Positions 1 to 7,292 of a stretch of 11,932 nt of DNA are shown here, one piece after another. The notes beneath the pieces were generated by a model, which worked only from the letters and a program-made list of their open reading frames with translations, was not told the DNA's origin and ran no database searches. Numbering within the stretch: position 1 is the first letter of the stretch; each line of letters opens with the position of its first letter. A program made the translations under genes and the position numbers. Source of the DNA: an uncultured Desulfuromonas sp. (GTDB lineage: Bacteria; Desulfobacterota; Desulfuromonadia; Desulfuromonadales; Trichloromonadaceae); assembly GCA_937982495.1 (NCBI GenBank), contig CALJLX010000039.1, positions 1 to 11,932 of the forward strand, written 5' to 3'.

Positions 1-186
1 TGCACCGCCGCCCGGCCGTCGGTGGTCGATTGCGTGGTCGGCGGACCGACCAACAACGTGTGTACGGGGGCCACGCCCCGGATTCTCGAATGCACCGGCG
101 GCGCGCCGACCATCATCCGCAGCGAACCGGAGCGGGCCCCGGCGGAAAAACCGACGGTGAAACCCAAGGGTAAGCCGAAGAAGTGA
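1..186 (+). CDS. Cys-decapeptide-repeat protein, C-terminal end (candidate radical SAM substrate)
   Basis: Open frame from base 1 to a TGA at 184-186; the start lies outside the window. The 61 visible residues begin with four head-to-tail 10-residue units. Cys codons fall at 1, 31, 61 and 91 and Pro codons at 16, 46, 76 and 106, giving the consensus C-[TV]-x-x-x-P-x-x-x-x, often with Gly before the Pro and hydrophobic residues after it. A Lys/Pro-rich basic tail follows, ending GKPKK. The gene lies about 120 bases before a radical SAM/SPASM gene that carries a PqqD-like peptide-recognition domain. I therefore infer a ribosomally made peptide, or a repeat protein modified at its cysteines. I do not recognise the family. 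A purely structural repeat protein, for example a small solenoid, is the main alternative. The repeat count and any leader sequence cannot be seen. Confidence 0.6.
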   Translation, partial: CTAARPSVVDCVVGGPTNNVCTGATPRILECTGGAPTIIRSEPERAPAEKPTVKPKGKPKK

Positions 187-239
187 TTGGTGATTGGGAC
201 AATCCCCGGGGTTGCCTTGGCACGGAACGGTAGATGGGG

Positions 240-267
240 GTAGGGGCGCAGCATGCTGCGCCCCTAC
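240..267. repeat. Perfect 28-bp palindrome
   Basis: The left arm GTAGGGGCGCAGCA (240-253) is followed directly by its exact reverse complement (254-267), with no mismatch and no loop. GTAGGGGCG...CGCCCCTAC palindromes occur as dispersed intergenic elements in many GC-rich bacteria. It lacks the T-run of an intrinsic terminator. It contains the ATG at 253, which argues against that ATG as the start of the radical SAM gene. Confidence 0.75.
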
Positions 268-303
268 GGCCCCGTGCAATCCACACACAGATGCGAGGGC
301 CAT

Positions 304-1599
304 TTGCGACCATATTTCCCGCTACGGGTGGTGAAGGGGGAAGGCTATTCCGTCTTCAATCCCGTGGATAATCAGGACTATCGGATCAATCTCAGCGGTT
401 ACCGCATTCTCGAACTTTGCGACGGCAATCGCACGATGGAGGAGATCGCCCGGGATTTGGCCGGGCCTTTACGTCTCGACGCCGGGGACGCACTTGCCTA
501 TGTGGAGGAGTTCCTCGCCGAGATGACCGCCCTCGGCATGCTCTGTCGGCGGCGGGAGGCGATCCCCCCGCCGACTCCCTGGGCGCCGCCGCAGACGGTC
601 TTCTGGGATGTGACCTCGGCCTGTAACCTGCGCTGCGTCCATTGTTACGGCACCAGCGAAACGCCCGCCCCCGGTGAACTCAGCACCTCCGAGGCGTTGC
701 GGGTGATCGAGGAAATGGTCGCCTGCGGGGTCGAGGCCATTTCCTTCAGCGGCGGCGAGCCGCTGTTACGCAAGGATTTCATCGAACTGGCGGCCCATGC
801 CGGTCGCCAGGGATTTAAATCCGTTGGCGTGGCGACCAACGGCACTTTGATCGACGAAAGGATGGCCCGCCGTCTGCAAAGCACCGGGATCGACGTGCAG
901 GTGAGTATCGACGGCGACAGCGCCGAAATCCACGATGCCCAGCGCGGCGTTCCCGGCGCTTTCGCCAAGGCCCTGGCGGGAATTGGCGCCTTGCGGGAGG
1001 CCGGTTGTCCGGTCTCGGTCTGTACCAGCGTGACCCGCCTTAACGTCGAGCGGATTCCGGCGATCATCGAACTGATGGAGCGCCTTGGCGTGAATCGCTT
1101 CCGGGTACAGGGCCTGGTTTCCACGGGACGGGGTCTGGACAACCGGGAAAATCTCGGGCTTGAACCCCAGCGCATGCGGGAGCTGGTCGCCTATCTGGAA
1201 GAACGGAATATCCGCATCAGCAGCTACAACTTCACCCTCAAACCACCCCCCGCCGGGCCCGTCGATTTCTGCGGGATCGGCGCGTGCAGCGCCGGCGCCA
1301 CCATCTGTTCCATCACCAGCGAAGGGCGGGTCGTTCCCTGCACCTATTTCTGGGGGATGCACGGCGACGACCTGCGCGCCCACAGTTTCGGCTGGATCTG
1401 GGAAAACTCCCGGCTGCTCAACTATTTTCGCAGCATCCGCCTGGACGACGTGAAGGGGATCTGCCGGGAATGCGCCTGGCTTTCCGTCTGTCACGGCGGC
1501 TGCAAGGCCGAGAACTTCGCGGCCGGGGATCTCTTCGCCTCGAACCGGACCTGCTGGGTGGCGGAGGAGCTGCGGGAGTCGGCCTGCCAGGAAGCATGA
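304..1599 (+). CDS. Radical SAM/SPASM peptide maturase with N-terminal PqqD-like (RRE) domain
   Basis: A 431-residue enzyme from the TTG at 304. Residues about 1-85 resemble PqqD-type RiPP recognition elements, which bind leader peptides. The radical SAM motif CxxxCxxC is at C107, C111 and C114 and would ligate the 4Fe-4S cluster that cleaves SAM; the GGEP motif follows. The C-terminal SPASM region has Cys at 323, 328, 335, 346, 387, 390, 396, 400 and 417, including the characteristic Cx2C-x5-C-x3-C block, so one or two auxiliary 4Fe-4S clusters are expected. Fused RRE/rSAM/SPASM proteins usually modify ribosomal peptides, for example by thioether or C-C crosslinks. Start choice: GAGGG at 295-299 precedes TTG304 and the RRE begins right there, while the longer frame from ATG253 starts inside a palindrome. 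The next gene follows after 30 bases. The substrate is inferred to be the Cys-repeat protein upstream; PqqE/AhbD-like roles are less likely. Confidence 0.88.
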   Translation: MRPYFPLRVVKGEGYSVFNPVDNQDYRINLSGYRILELCDGNRTMEEIARDLAGPLRLDAGDALAYVEEFLAEMTALGMLCRRREAIPPPTPWAPPQTVFWDVTSACNLRCVHCYGTSETPAPGELSTSEALRVIEEMVACGVEAISFSGGEPLLRKDFIELAAHAGRQGFKSVGVATNGTLIDERMARRLQSTGIDVQVSIDGDSAEIHDAQRGVPGAFAKALAGIGALREAGCPVSVCTSVTRLNVERIPAIIELMERLGVNRFRVQGLVSTGRGLDNRENLGLEPQRMRELVAYLEERNIRISSYNFTLKPPPAGPVDFCGIGACSAGATICSITSEGRVVPCTYFWGMHGDDLRAHSFGWIWENSRLLNYFRSIRLDDVKGICRECAWLSVCHGGCKAENFAAGDLFASNRTCWVAEELRESACQEA

Positions 1600-1629
1600 T
1601 GGGGGATTGGCGATCGAGGAGTCGGGAGG

Positions 1630-3813
1630 ATGACCGTTCGGGATCGTAGTGCAAAGGAAGAAAAAAGCCTATCGACGGGGCGTTCCGCCGAATCGAGCGA
1701 GATGCGGTCCGGACATGCTCCCTCGGCGGCGGGATTGGCGGACAAGGTTCGTTTCGCCCCCGGATTGCTCTCCCCTGGGGACATGCTGCGTTTGGGCGGC
1801 ACCGTCGGCAATCGAGTCGTCCGTCAGCTGCTGGCCCGGCCCACCGGAGTCGTCCGGCAACGCCAGGCCGGGGAGGAAGAGGAAGAACCCCTGCAAGCCA
1901 AAGCCACCCCATCCCCGATGCCGGTTTCATCCCCGGGATCTTCGGGCGGGGGCGCGAGCCCTCTGCCCTCTTCCTTGCGGCAAGGGCTGGAAGGGCTTTC
2001 GGGCTTCGATCTCTCCGGGGTCCGGGTCCATGCCGACGATCCCGCTCCGGGGCGGCTGAACGCCCTGGCCTATGCCGAGGGAGAAACCATTCGTCTCGCG
2101 CCGGGGCAGGAACAATATCTTGCCCACGAAGGCTGGCATGTGGTGCAGCAGATGCAGGGGCGGGTGGCAGCCACGACGCAGGAGGCGGGCGTGGCGATCA
2201 ACGACGATGCGAGCCTGGAGCGCGAGGCCGATGAAATGGGTCGGGAAGCGTTGCGCTGGAGCGGCGTCGGACCCATGCAGCGCAAGGCCTTTCCCGGAAT
2301 TTCGCCGCAGGTGGGGGGGCGTCCGGTGCAGCGTGCCGATCAGCATGCCGGGGCGGTGATCCCCACGGCGACGACCCAAGGCCGGATTCACGGTGAACTC
2401 TATCCCGCCCGAGGAGCCGCCGGTGCGCCGCCGCTCCCCTGGGACGGGCGTATAACCAACCCCCTCGATCCCGCCGCAGTTTTGCTTGCGGCCACCAACC
2501 GCGCGCGGCTGGTCACGTCCATGCACACCGCCATGCGGACCTTTCTTGCCGCTGCAATGCCAGGCATCCGGGCGACGGCGGCGCGGCGGCGGGTGCCGAT
2601 CGCATCCCTCGAAGGGGCCGGAAGGGCGGCCAAGAGCGATGTCGATGCCAAATTCGGTTCCTATGCCACGGCCGCCGCCCTGACCGCCGCCCAGGAAACG
2701 GCCCGGGCCGGCTACACGATCACCGCCTCGGGACCGGGGCAGAATCTTTTCGACGCCCAGAATCCTGTCGATCGCGCCACCGTCGGCATGGGCATCGACC
2801 CCGTCGATCTGGCGAACTGGATGGCGGAAACGGTGCCGGGTTGCGTAACGGCGCGTAATCTGCATCACCTTGATCCCCCTCGCAGCGTTGAAGAGCGCAC
2901 TTTCCTGCGTACTCAGATCGTCGCTCCCTTCGCCGCCGCCCATAATGCCGACCTGAGGCTCTTCGACCTGCATGGTTTCGCCATGTCCAATCCGGACACC
3001 GGGCAGATCGTGCTGCCCACCTCGGTCCATGGCGGGCTTTCCGATGTCGCGCCCGGCTCGGGCGGGCCTTCGCCCGCCGAACGGGCGGTCAAATGGGCCG
3101 GCTGGCGGACCATGGTGCATGAATACATCCATCAGTTGGAACATCCGGCTGTGCGCGCCTGGCCGGGACACAATCGCACCATCAGCGAAGGGTTCTGCGA
3201 GTATTTCACCAAAAAGGTGCTGCTGCCGCTGCTGCCGCGCCGGGCGGGTCGGGACGTGACCCGTCGCACCCTGGTCGAAGGGGGCGATTACGGCGCGCCG
3301 TCGGCGGCGATTATCGGCGGGGCCTACGACCCCGGTTCTTACGCCGATTATCTGCGGCATGTGGAAAATATCGAGCGGCATCTGGGCGGAAGAGCCATCG
3401 GCGCCCAGAATGCGATGAAAGCGTTCTTTTTTCAGGGGCATCTGGAATATCTCGGGTACGATACTTCCGGGGCGGCCCTGGCCACGCCGCCGGCTCCCCG
3501 GGACGAGATTACCGTGCCCGCGACCCTCACTACCTTCGCTGCCCTGGCGACGGCGCTCAACGTTAGCGCGCGCAGCTTGCGTCGGGCTAATCCCGGCAAG
3601 ACCGAGCCCTTGAGCGGCCGCCTGCGCGCGCCCGGTTGCCGGGAACATCGGGTGGTCATCGCCGGCGGACGGGGGAGCGGCCTGGCCGGCGAGTCCCTGG
3701 CGGACATCGCGATCCAGCACGGTGTGGCCGAGGCGGCGCTGAGGACGGCCAACCCCGGCGTCAATTTCGCCACGCTGGGGGAGGGTAGCGTCGTCATTAT
3801 CCCCCGGCATTGA
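1630..3813 (+). CDS. eCIS_core (DUF4157) protein with second HExxH metalloprotease-like region and LysM-like tail
   Basis: A 727-residue protein with no signal peptide. An N-terminal VGNRVVRQLLAR motif (about 58-69), an acidic linker and an LQAK segment are typical of eCIS-associated proteins. The eCIS_core domain (about 115-210) has HEGWH at 166-170 followed by VVQQ, plus a downstream E-R-E-A-D-E (197-202) likely to supply the third zinc ligand. This domain marks cargo, toxins and accessory proteins of extracellular contractile injection systems. A second zinc-binding motif HEYIH (497-501), with candidate third ligand E520 or E524 in SEGFCEY, suggests a separate gluzincin-like protease. Residues about 626-727 form two LysM-like repeats, each containing an R-x-A-N-P-G segment, which may bind peptidoglycan or glycans. 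I infer a two-protease effector or a self-processing cargo protein. A GGGAGG sequence abuts the ATG with zero spacing, so ATG1702 is a possible alternative start. Confidence 0.85.
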   Translation: MTVRDRSAKEEKSLSTGRSAESSEMRSGHAPSAAGLADKVRFAPGLLSPGDMLRLGGTVGNRVVRQLLARPTGVVRQRQAGEEEEEPLQAKATPSPMPVSSPGSSGGGASPLPSSLRQGLEGLSGFDLSGVRVHADDPAPGRLNALAYAEGETIRLAPGQEQYLAHEGWHVVQQMQGRVAATTQEAGVAINDDASLEREADEMGREALRWSGVGPMQRKAFPGISPQVGGRPVQRADQHAGAVIPTATTQGRIHGELYPARGAAGAPPLPWDGRITNPLDPAAVLLAATNRARLVTSMHTAMRTFLAAAMPGIRATAARRRVPIASLEGAGRAAKSDVDAKFGSYATAAALTAAQETARAGYTITASGPGQNLFDAQNPVDRATVGMGIDPVDLANWMAETVPGCVTARNLHHLDPPRSVEERTFLRTQIVAPFAAAHNADLRLFDLHGFAMSNPDTGQIVLPTSVHGGLSDVAPGSGGPSPAERAVKWAGWRTMVHEYIHQLEHPAVRAWPGHNRTISEGFCEYFTKKVLLPLLPRRAGRDVTRRTLVEGGDYGAPSAAIIGGAYDPGSYADYLRHVENIERHLGGRAIGAQNAMKAFFFQGHLEYLGYDTSGAALATPPAPRDEITVPATLTTFAALATALNVSARSLRRANPGKTEPLSGRLRAPGCREHRVVIAGGRGSGLAGESLADIAIQHGVAEAALRTANPGVNFATLGEGSVVIIPRH

Positions 3814-4430
3814 CAAGCGCGCCGCGCGTCGTAAAGACTTTTCCCCTCGCGGTTTTCGTCTGCTTCTTTCTATGGCTTCAAGGGGCTTGCAACGGAGCCC
3901 CGTGGGAGGGAACGTTCGACATGACAAACTCATCCATTCCGAAGGAACCTTCCTGCGTCGAGCCGCTGCGCCGCCTGGTAGAGGGGGATTTCACCCTCTG
4001 GCGGGGCCTTTCCGGGGATTGCGACCGCGCCGCCGTGGCGGCGGCCCTCGGCGGCAGCAAGAACGAGGAGGATCTGTGCGGCTATCCGGGCGGCGTACCC
4101 ACCGGCTACCGGATTTATCCGGCCACGGCGGCGGCACCCTATGGGGTTTTCGTCTGGTATGAAGAGGAACGGGCGGTGGCGTTGCAGATTCACTCCTTTA
4201 CCCCAACGCGACCGGTCGCGGAACAACTGGGGGAACCGGAGGCCAGGGAAATCTCCCGCATGCCGGGCTTTAAGACCCAGTGGATCTACGCTTCGCGGGG
4301 GCTGACCCTGCACATCGACGACGATAGCGGCGCCGTCGCCTGGCTGTACGGCTATCGGCCGATGAGTCTCGATGCCTACCGGGCCTCCTGGCTTTTTCGG
4401 GTGGAAATCCTGCGGCACCGAATCCAATGA
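3810..4430 (+). CDS. Unrecognised small protein, probably exported
   Basis: The frame opens with TTG at 3810, overlapping the TGA of the preceding gene (TTGA), which suggests translational coupling. It runs 206 residues to the TGA at 4428-4430. The N-terminus has two basic residues and then a hydrophobic stretch (about 11-24), followed by QGAC-N. This looks like a signal sequence, though Gln at -3 makes a poor lipobox. An internal ATG3921 has a GGAGGG at 3905-3910 (10-base spacing) and would give a 169-residue protein without the signal. The rest is a soluble alpha/beta-looking domain with four Cys (C47, C70, C90 in the long form plus one in the signal region), Tyr- and Trp-rich segments and a DDDSG loop. 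I recognise no family. Its place directly behind a protease gene fits an inhibitor, immunity or accessory protein, but that is only context. Confidence 0.65.
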   Translation: MTSAPRVVKTFPLAVFVCFFLWLQGACNGAPWEGTFDMTNSSIPKEPSCVEPLRRLVEGDFTLWRGLSGDCDRAAVAAALGGSKNEEDLCGYPGGVPTGYRIYPATAAAPYGVFVWYEEERAVALQIHSFTPTRPVAEQLGEPEAREISRMPGFKTQWIYASRGLTLHIDDDSGAVAWLYGYRPMSLDAYRASWLFRVEILRHRIQ

Positions 4431-4463
4431 TCGTTTAACCGCCAACCTCGGATTGGAGGCTCC

Positions 4464-6704
4464 ATGAGCGCGATCTTCGGCGAAACCCTGATACTGACCC
4501 AGGAGAACGGCCCCGATACGGCGCTGGTGGTTTTCGGCGACGAATTCTACGCCCGCTACGAAACGCCGGAAGGTTTCACGGCGGTTTATGACACCGACCT
4601 CGGCCTCTTCTGCTATGCGGTGCTGCTCGACAGGCGCTTTGCCTCCAGCGGCGCGCCCATCGGCAAGCAGCCGCCGCCGGGGTTGCGCCGTCACTTGAAG
4701 GAAGCGGAAGCGGTGCGCAACGAGAAATTCACCCTGCGCTATAACCGCATCATGCCCCCCGCCGACGTCGGCGCCGGCCATCGCCTGCGCACCTTCGGCA
4801 TGGCCCAGGGCCTGCTTCCGGGGCGCCGGGTCAGCCAGGGGGCGGTGCGCGGACTGACCATCCTGGTCGACTTCGCCGACGAACAGAGCGCGATCCCTGC
4901 CGCCGAGGTCGACGCCCTGCTCAACGGCGAGAACTATCGGGGCAACGGCAATTTCTGCTCGGTGCGGGAGTATTTCGCCCTGATGTCGAGCGGCAAGCTC
5001 GATTTCAGCAACCGGGTGATCGGCCCGGTGCGGCTTTCCCAGAAGCGGGATTACTACAAAACCACCCTGCTGGTGCGCGAAGCCCTGGAACTGGCCATCT
5101 CCCAGTACGGCGTCGATCTGTCCGAGTTCGATTCCCGCCGCGAGGGGATTGTCGACGCCCTCAATTTCCTCTACGCCGGGCGTACCCTCTACGAAGGCGA
5201 GCTGTGGCCGCACAACAGCTATCTCGAACTGCGTTTCGGCGGCCTGCGCACCAACTTCTACATGCTTACCAGCCTCGGCCGCCAGAGCGTCGATCTGAGC
5301 ATCGGCACCTTCTGCCACGAAAACGGTCATCAGCTCTGCCGTTTCCCCGATCTCTACGATTACGGCACCCGCGATGGCGATTTCGAAAAGAGCCAGGGGA
5401 TCGGTCGCTATTGCCTGATGAGCTCGGGCAACCATCTCAACGGCGGCCGCACCCCGGCGCCGGTCACCGCCTATTACCGCTATCTGGTCGGCTGGTATGA
5501 CCGCCTCGTCAATCTCAACGGCGGTGGCGACTTCGAGGCCCGGCACGGCGAGTACGGCACCCTTTTCAAATTCGAGACGGACAAGCCGAACGAATATTTT
5601 CTGCTGGAAAACCGCAGTCGGCTGGGGCTCGACGCCCATCTTCCGGCCAGCGGCCTGGCCGTCTACCACTGCGACACCCTCGGTTCCAACGAATGGCAGG
5701 GGGGAACGGCGACCAAGCATTATCAATGCGGACTGAAGCAGGCGGACGGCCATCTCGATCTGGAGCTCAACCGCAATTACGGGGACGAGGGGGATCTTTT
5801 CGCCGGCATCTCCGGCATCGCCCTCTCCCACGCCACCACCCCCTCGTCCCGGGCCTGGGACGGCGCCGATTCGGGTTTCATTCTGCGGGACGTTTCCGCA
5901 GCCGGAGAAATCATCCGTTTTTCCGTCGGCGAACCGCCGCCCTCCCATTCCACCGTCGCCTCCGGGCGGGCGCTGGTCGATCTGCTGATTCCCGACAAGA
6001 AACCGGAAGGGCTGCGCAGCCTCATCCGCCTCGACGCCTCCGGCCGACTGACCGCCGTTACCGTCGGGGTCGACATCATCCACCCCTATATCGGCAACCT
6101 GCAGGTCGAACTGGAGGCTCCTTCGGGCACAAAGGTGCTGTTGCACGACCGCGCCGGTCGCGGAACGGACGATCTGCGGCGGGAGTGGAGTTCGGTGGAC
6201 TTCCCGGCCTTGCAGGCGTTGACGGGAGAAGAGATTTCCGGGGACTGGACCCTGCATGCCCGCGATCTTTCCCGCCGCAACGTCGGCCGCCTCAACGCCT
6301 GGCATCTCGAAGTGGGCTATGAACCGGCGCAACGGGTGATCGAACAGGCAACGGCGCCGCTCATCGCCATCCCCGACGGCGACCCCAACGGCATCCGCAG
6401 CCCGCTCCTTATCGACGCCGCCGGCAAGGTCAAGGAGATCGTCGTCAGCCTCTCCATCGTCCATCCCTATATCGGCGATCTCCGGGTCGAACTTATCGCC
6501 CCTTCGGGGCAGCGGGCGATTCTCCACAACCGCTCCGGCGGCAGTGCCGACAACCTGCGCGGCACCTACGACAGAAGCGCGGCGCCGGGGTTGGAGACGC
6601 TGGTCGGCGAGGAGGCCAAGGGGGAGTGGAACCTGGCCGTCTACGATCTGGCGCCAAGGGATACGGGCAAGCTGGAGGTCTGGGCGATTCGGCTGGTCTG
6701 CTGA
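4464..6704 (+). CDS. M6-family metalloprotease with two C-terminal P-domains, no signal peptide
   Basis: A 746-residue protein; GGAGG at 4455-4459 sits four bases before the ATG. The N-terminal part resembles M6 propeptides (GDEFYARYETPEGF). The catalytic motif is HENGH at 285-289, followed by the PDLYDYG typical of immune-inhibitor-A-like M6 proteases, with a Met-turn-like CLMSSG around M319. The Gly three residues after the second His is Cys292, and the Asp (D296) is one position later than in the usual HExxHxxGxxD. Residues about 492-619 and 625-746 are two P/Homo-B (proprotein convertase P) domains with a 127-residue period, each containing HPYIG and LxVELxAPSG. Family members are normally secreted, yet no signal peptide is visible, which suits loading into a contractile particle better than Sec export. 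It is the last gene of the operon, with a terminator 33 bases after the stop. Confidence 0.9.
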   Translation: MSAIFGETLILTQENGPDTALVVFGDEFYARYETPEGFTAVYDTDLGLFCYAVLLDRRFASSGAPIGKQPPPGLRRHLKEAEAVRNEKFTLRYNRIMPPADVGAGHRLRTFGMAQGLLPGRRVSQGAVRGLTILVDFADEQSAIPAAEVDALLNGENYRGNGNFCSVREYFALMSSGKLDFSNRVIGPVRLSQKRDYYKTTLLVREALELAISQYGVDLSEFDSRREGIVDALNFLYAGRTLYEGELWPHNSYLELRFGGLRTNFYMLTSLGRQSVDLSIGTFCHENGHQLCRFPDLYDYGTRDGDFEKSQGIGRYCLMSSGNHLNGGRTPAPVTAYYRYLVGWYDRLVNLNGGGDFEARHGEYGTLFKFETDKPNEYFLLENRSRLGLDAHLPASGLAVYHCDTLGSNEWQGGTATKHYQCGLKQADGHLDLELNRNYGDEGDLFAGISGIALSHATTPSSRAWDGADSGFILRDVSAAGEIIRFSVGEPPPSHSTVASGRALVDLLIPDKKPEGLRSLIRLDASGRLTAVTVGVDIIHPYIGNLQVELEAPSGTKVLLHDRAGRGTDDLRREWSSVDFPALQALTGEEISGDWTLHARDLSRRNVGRLNAWHLEVGYEPAQRVIEQATAPLIAIPDGDPNGIRSPLLIDAAGKVKEIVVSLSIVHPYIGDLRVELIAPSGQRAILHNRSGGSADNLRGTYDRSAAPGLETLVGEEAKGEWNLAVYDLAPRDTGKLEVWAIRLVC
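5941..6704 (+). repeat. Tandem duplication encoding two P-domains
   Basis: Two in-frame copies, about 5941-6320 and 6330-6704, encode paralogous P-domains. The shared CCCTATATCGGC core begins at 6084 and again at 6465, an offset of exactly 381 bases (127 codons). Identity is patchy in between, so the duplication is not recent. Confidence 0.75.
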
Positions 6705-6736
6705 AAAAAAGCGAAAAGGCAGGGAAGGGTGGCTAA

Positions 6737-6780
6737 AAAGGCGCGCTGAAGAGGTAGATTGGCCTCTTCAGCGCGCCTTT
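6737..6780. terminator. Bidirectional intrinsic terminator between convergent genes
   Basis: A perfect 18-bp stem pairs AAAGGCGCGCTGAAGAGG (6737-6754) with its complement at 6763-6780 around an 8-base loop. A-rich sequence on the left and T-rich sequence on the right (TTT, then T6 at 6788-6793) allow function in both directions. It separates the M6 protease gene (+) from the flagellar-like gene (-). Confidence 0.85.
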
Positions 6781-6784
6781 CCGG

Positions 6785-7126
6785 CTATTTTTTGATGCTG
6801 AGAAGGGTTCCGGTCAGTTCGTCCTGGGCCTGAATCATCTTCAGGTTGGCGCTGTAGGCGGCTTTGGTCGGGATGGTTCCGGCGATCTCCTCGGCCATGT
6901 CGACGTTGGAGAGTTCCCGCGTCGTTCCCCGATCCTCGACCACGTCCCCCGGCGTATCGACCTTGGCGACCTCGGCCCTGATTCCGCCCTGGGCGGTTTC
7001 GCTCAGGGTGACGCGATCCTTCTTGAAGCCGTCGGTATTGACGTTGGCGAGATTGTTGGCCGAGGCGGCCATGCGGGTTTCCATGGCCTTCAGACCCTGG
7101 ATGCTGGTATCGAGCGCTTTGATCAT
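6785..7126 (-). CDS. Short flagellar basal-body rod-like protein (FlgB/FlgC-type termini)
   Basis: 113 residues, starting at the ATG complementary to 7124-7126, with GGGAGG at 7132-7137 upstream. The N-terminal segment SANNLANVNTDGFKK matches the rod/hook family signature. The C-terminal segment (SNVDMAEEI, then KAAYSANLKMIQAQDELTGTLL) matches the conserved C-terminal helix of axial rod proteins such as FlgC and FlgG. Almost nothing lies between, so it is shorter than FlgB or FlgC (about 130-150 residues). Rod proteins are exported by the flagellar type III apparatus without a cleaved signal, and none is seen here. No other flagellar gene is nearby. The longer open frame reaching 7312 was rejected because it would translate the riboswitch. 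It could be an accessory rod or export-gate paralogue under c-di-GMP control. Confidence 0.85.
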   Translation of the reverse strand: MIKALDTSIQGLKAMETRMAASANNLANVNTDGFKKDRVTLSETAQGGIRAEVAKVDTPGDVVEDRGTTRELSNVDMAEEIAGTIPTKAAYSANLKMIQAQDELTGTLLSIKK

Positions 7127-7129
7127 GAA

Positions 7130-7147
7130 ATCCTCCCTCGGGGGGAT
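7130..7147 (-). promoter_or_regulatory. Possible hairpin covering the ribosome binding site
   Basis: Read on the - strand, ATCCCCC (7147-7141) can pair with GGGAGGAT (7137-7130) through six pairs and one C-A mismatch around a four-base loop. This would hide the Shine-Dalgarno sequence of the rod-like gene. It could serve as a translational expression platform for the upstream riboswitch. No folding was computed. Confidence 0.35.
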
Positions 7148-7196
7148 GCGAACCGGGAACGGTGGGGAGGGAAGGGCGGGAAGGACTCGAAAGGAG

Positions 7197-7290
7197 TGCA
7201 ACCCTGCCGCCCTGTTCTCCGTGATCGTCGTCCGGGAAGTTAGGCCAGTGGCTTTGCGTCCCACCCTTTCGGATGGTTTGCCCATTAACT
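7197..7290 (-). ncRNA. Cyclic-di-GMP-I (GEMM-I) riboswitch aptamer
   Basis: On the - strand the sequence contains the hallmarks of GEMM-I in order: GGGCAAACC (7283-7275), a stem capped by GAAA, GGGACGCAAAGCC, then the GGCCUAA tetraloop-receptor segment, and later GGCGGCAGGGUU. The order and spacing match the Vibrio Vc2 aptamer. The base equivalent to Vc2 G20 is G, which favours c-di-GMP; 3',3'-cGAMP-preferring GEMM-Ib variants have A there. It lies in the leader of the flagellar rod-like gene, 70 bases before its start codon. No obvious intrinsic terminator lies between aptamer and gene, so control may be translational. Aptamer ends are approximate. Confidence 0.92.
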
Positions 7291-7292
7291 TC

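Noticed and set aside
1..120. 30-base periodicity as a possible CRISPR array or DNA satellite
   Set aside because: The units are conserved at the protein level, not as DNA, and have no spacers.
1927..3933. Long - strand open frame (668 codons) opposite the eCIS_core gene
   Set aside because: It is an antisense shadow caused by high GC and codon bias; the + strand product has clear domains, and this frame gives low-complexity Arg/Gly/Pro-rich protein with no motif.
3930..6527. Long - strand open frame (865 codons) opposite the unknown gene and the M6 protease
   Set aside because: The M6 motifs and P-domains on the + strand are decisive; this frame is a GC-driven mirror frame with no family resemblance.
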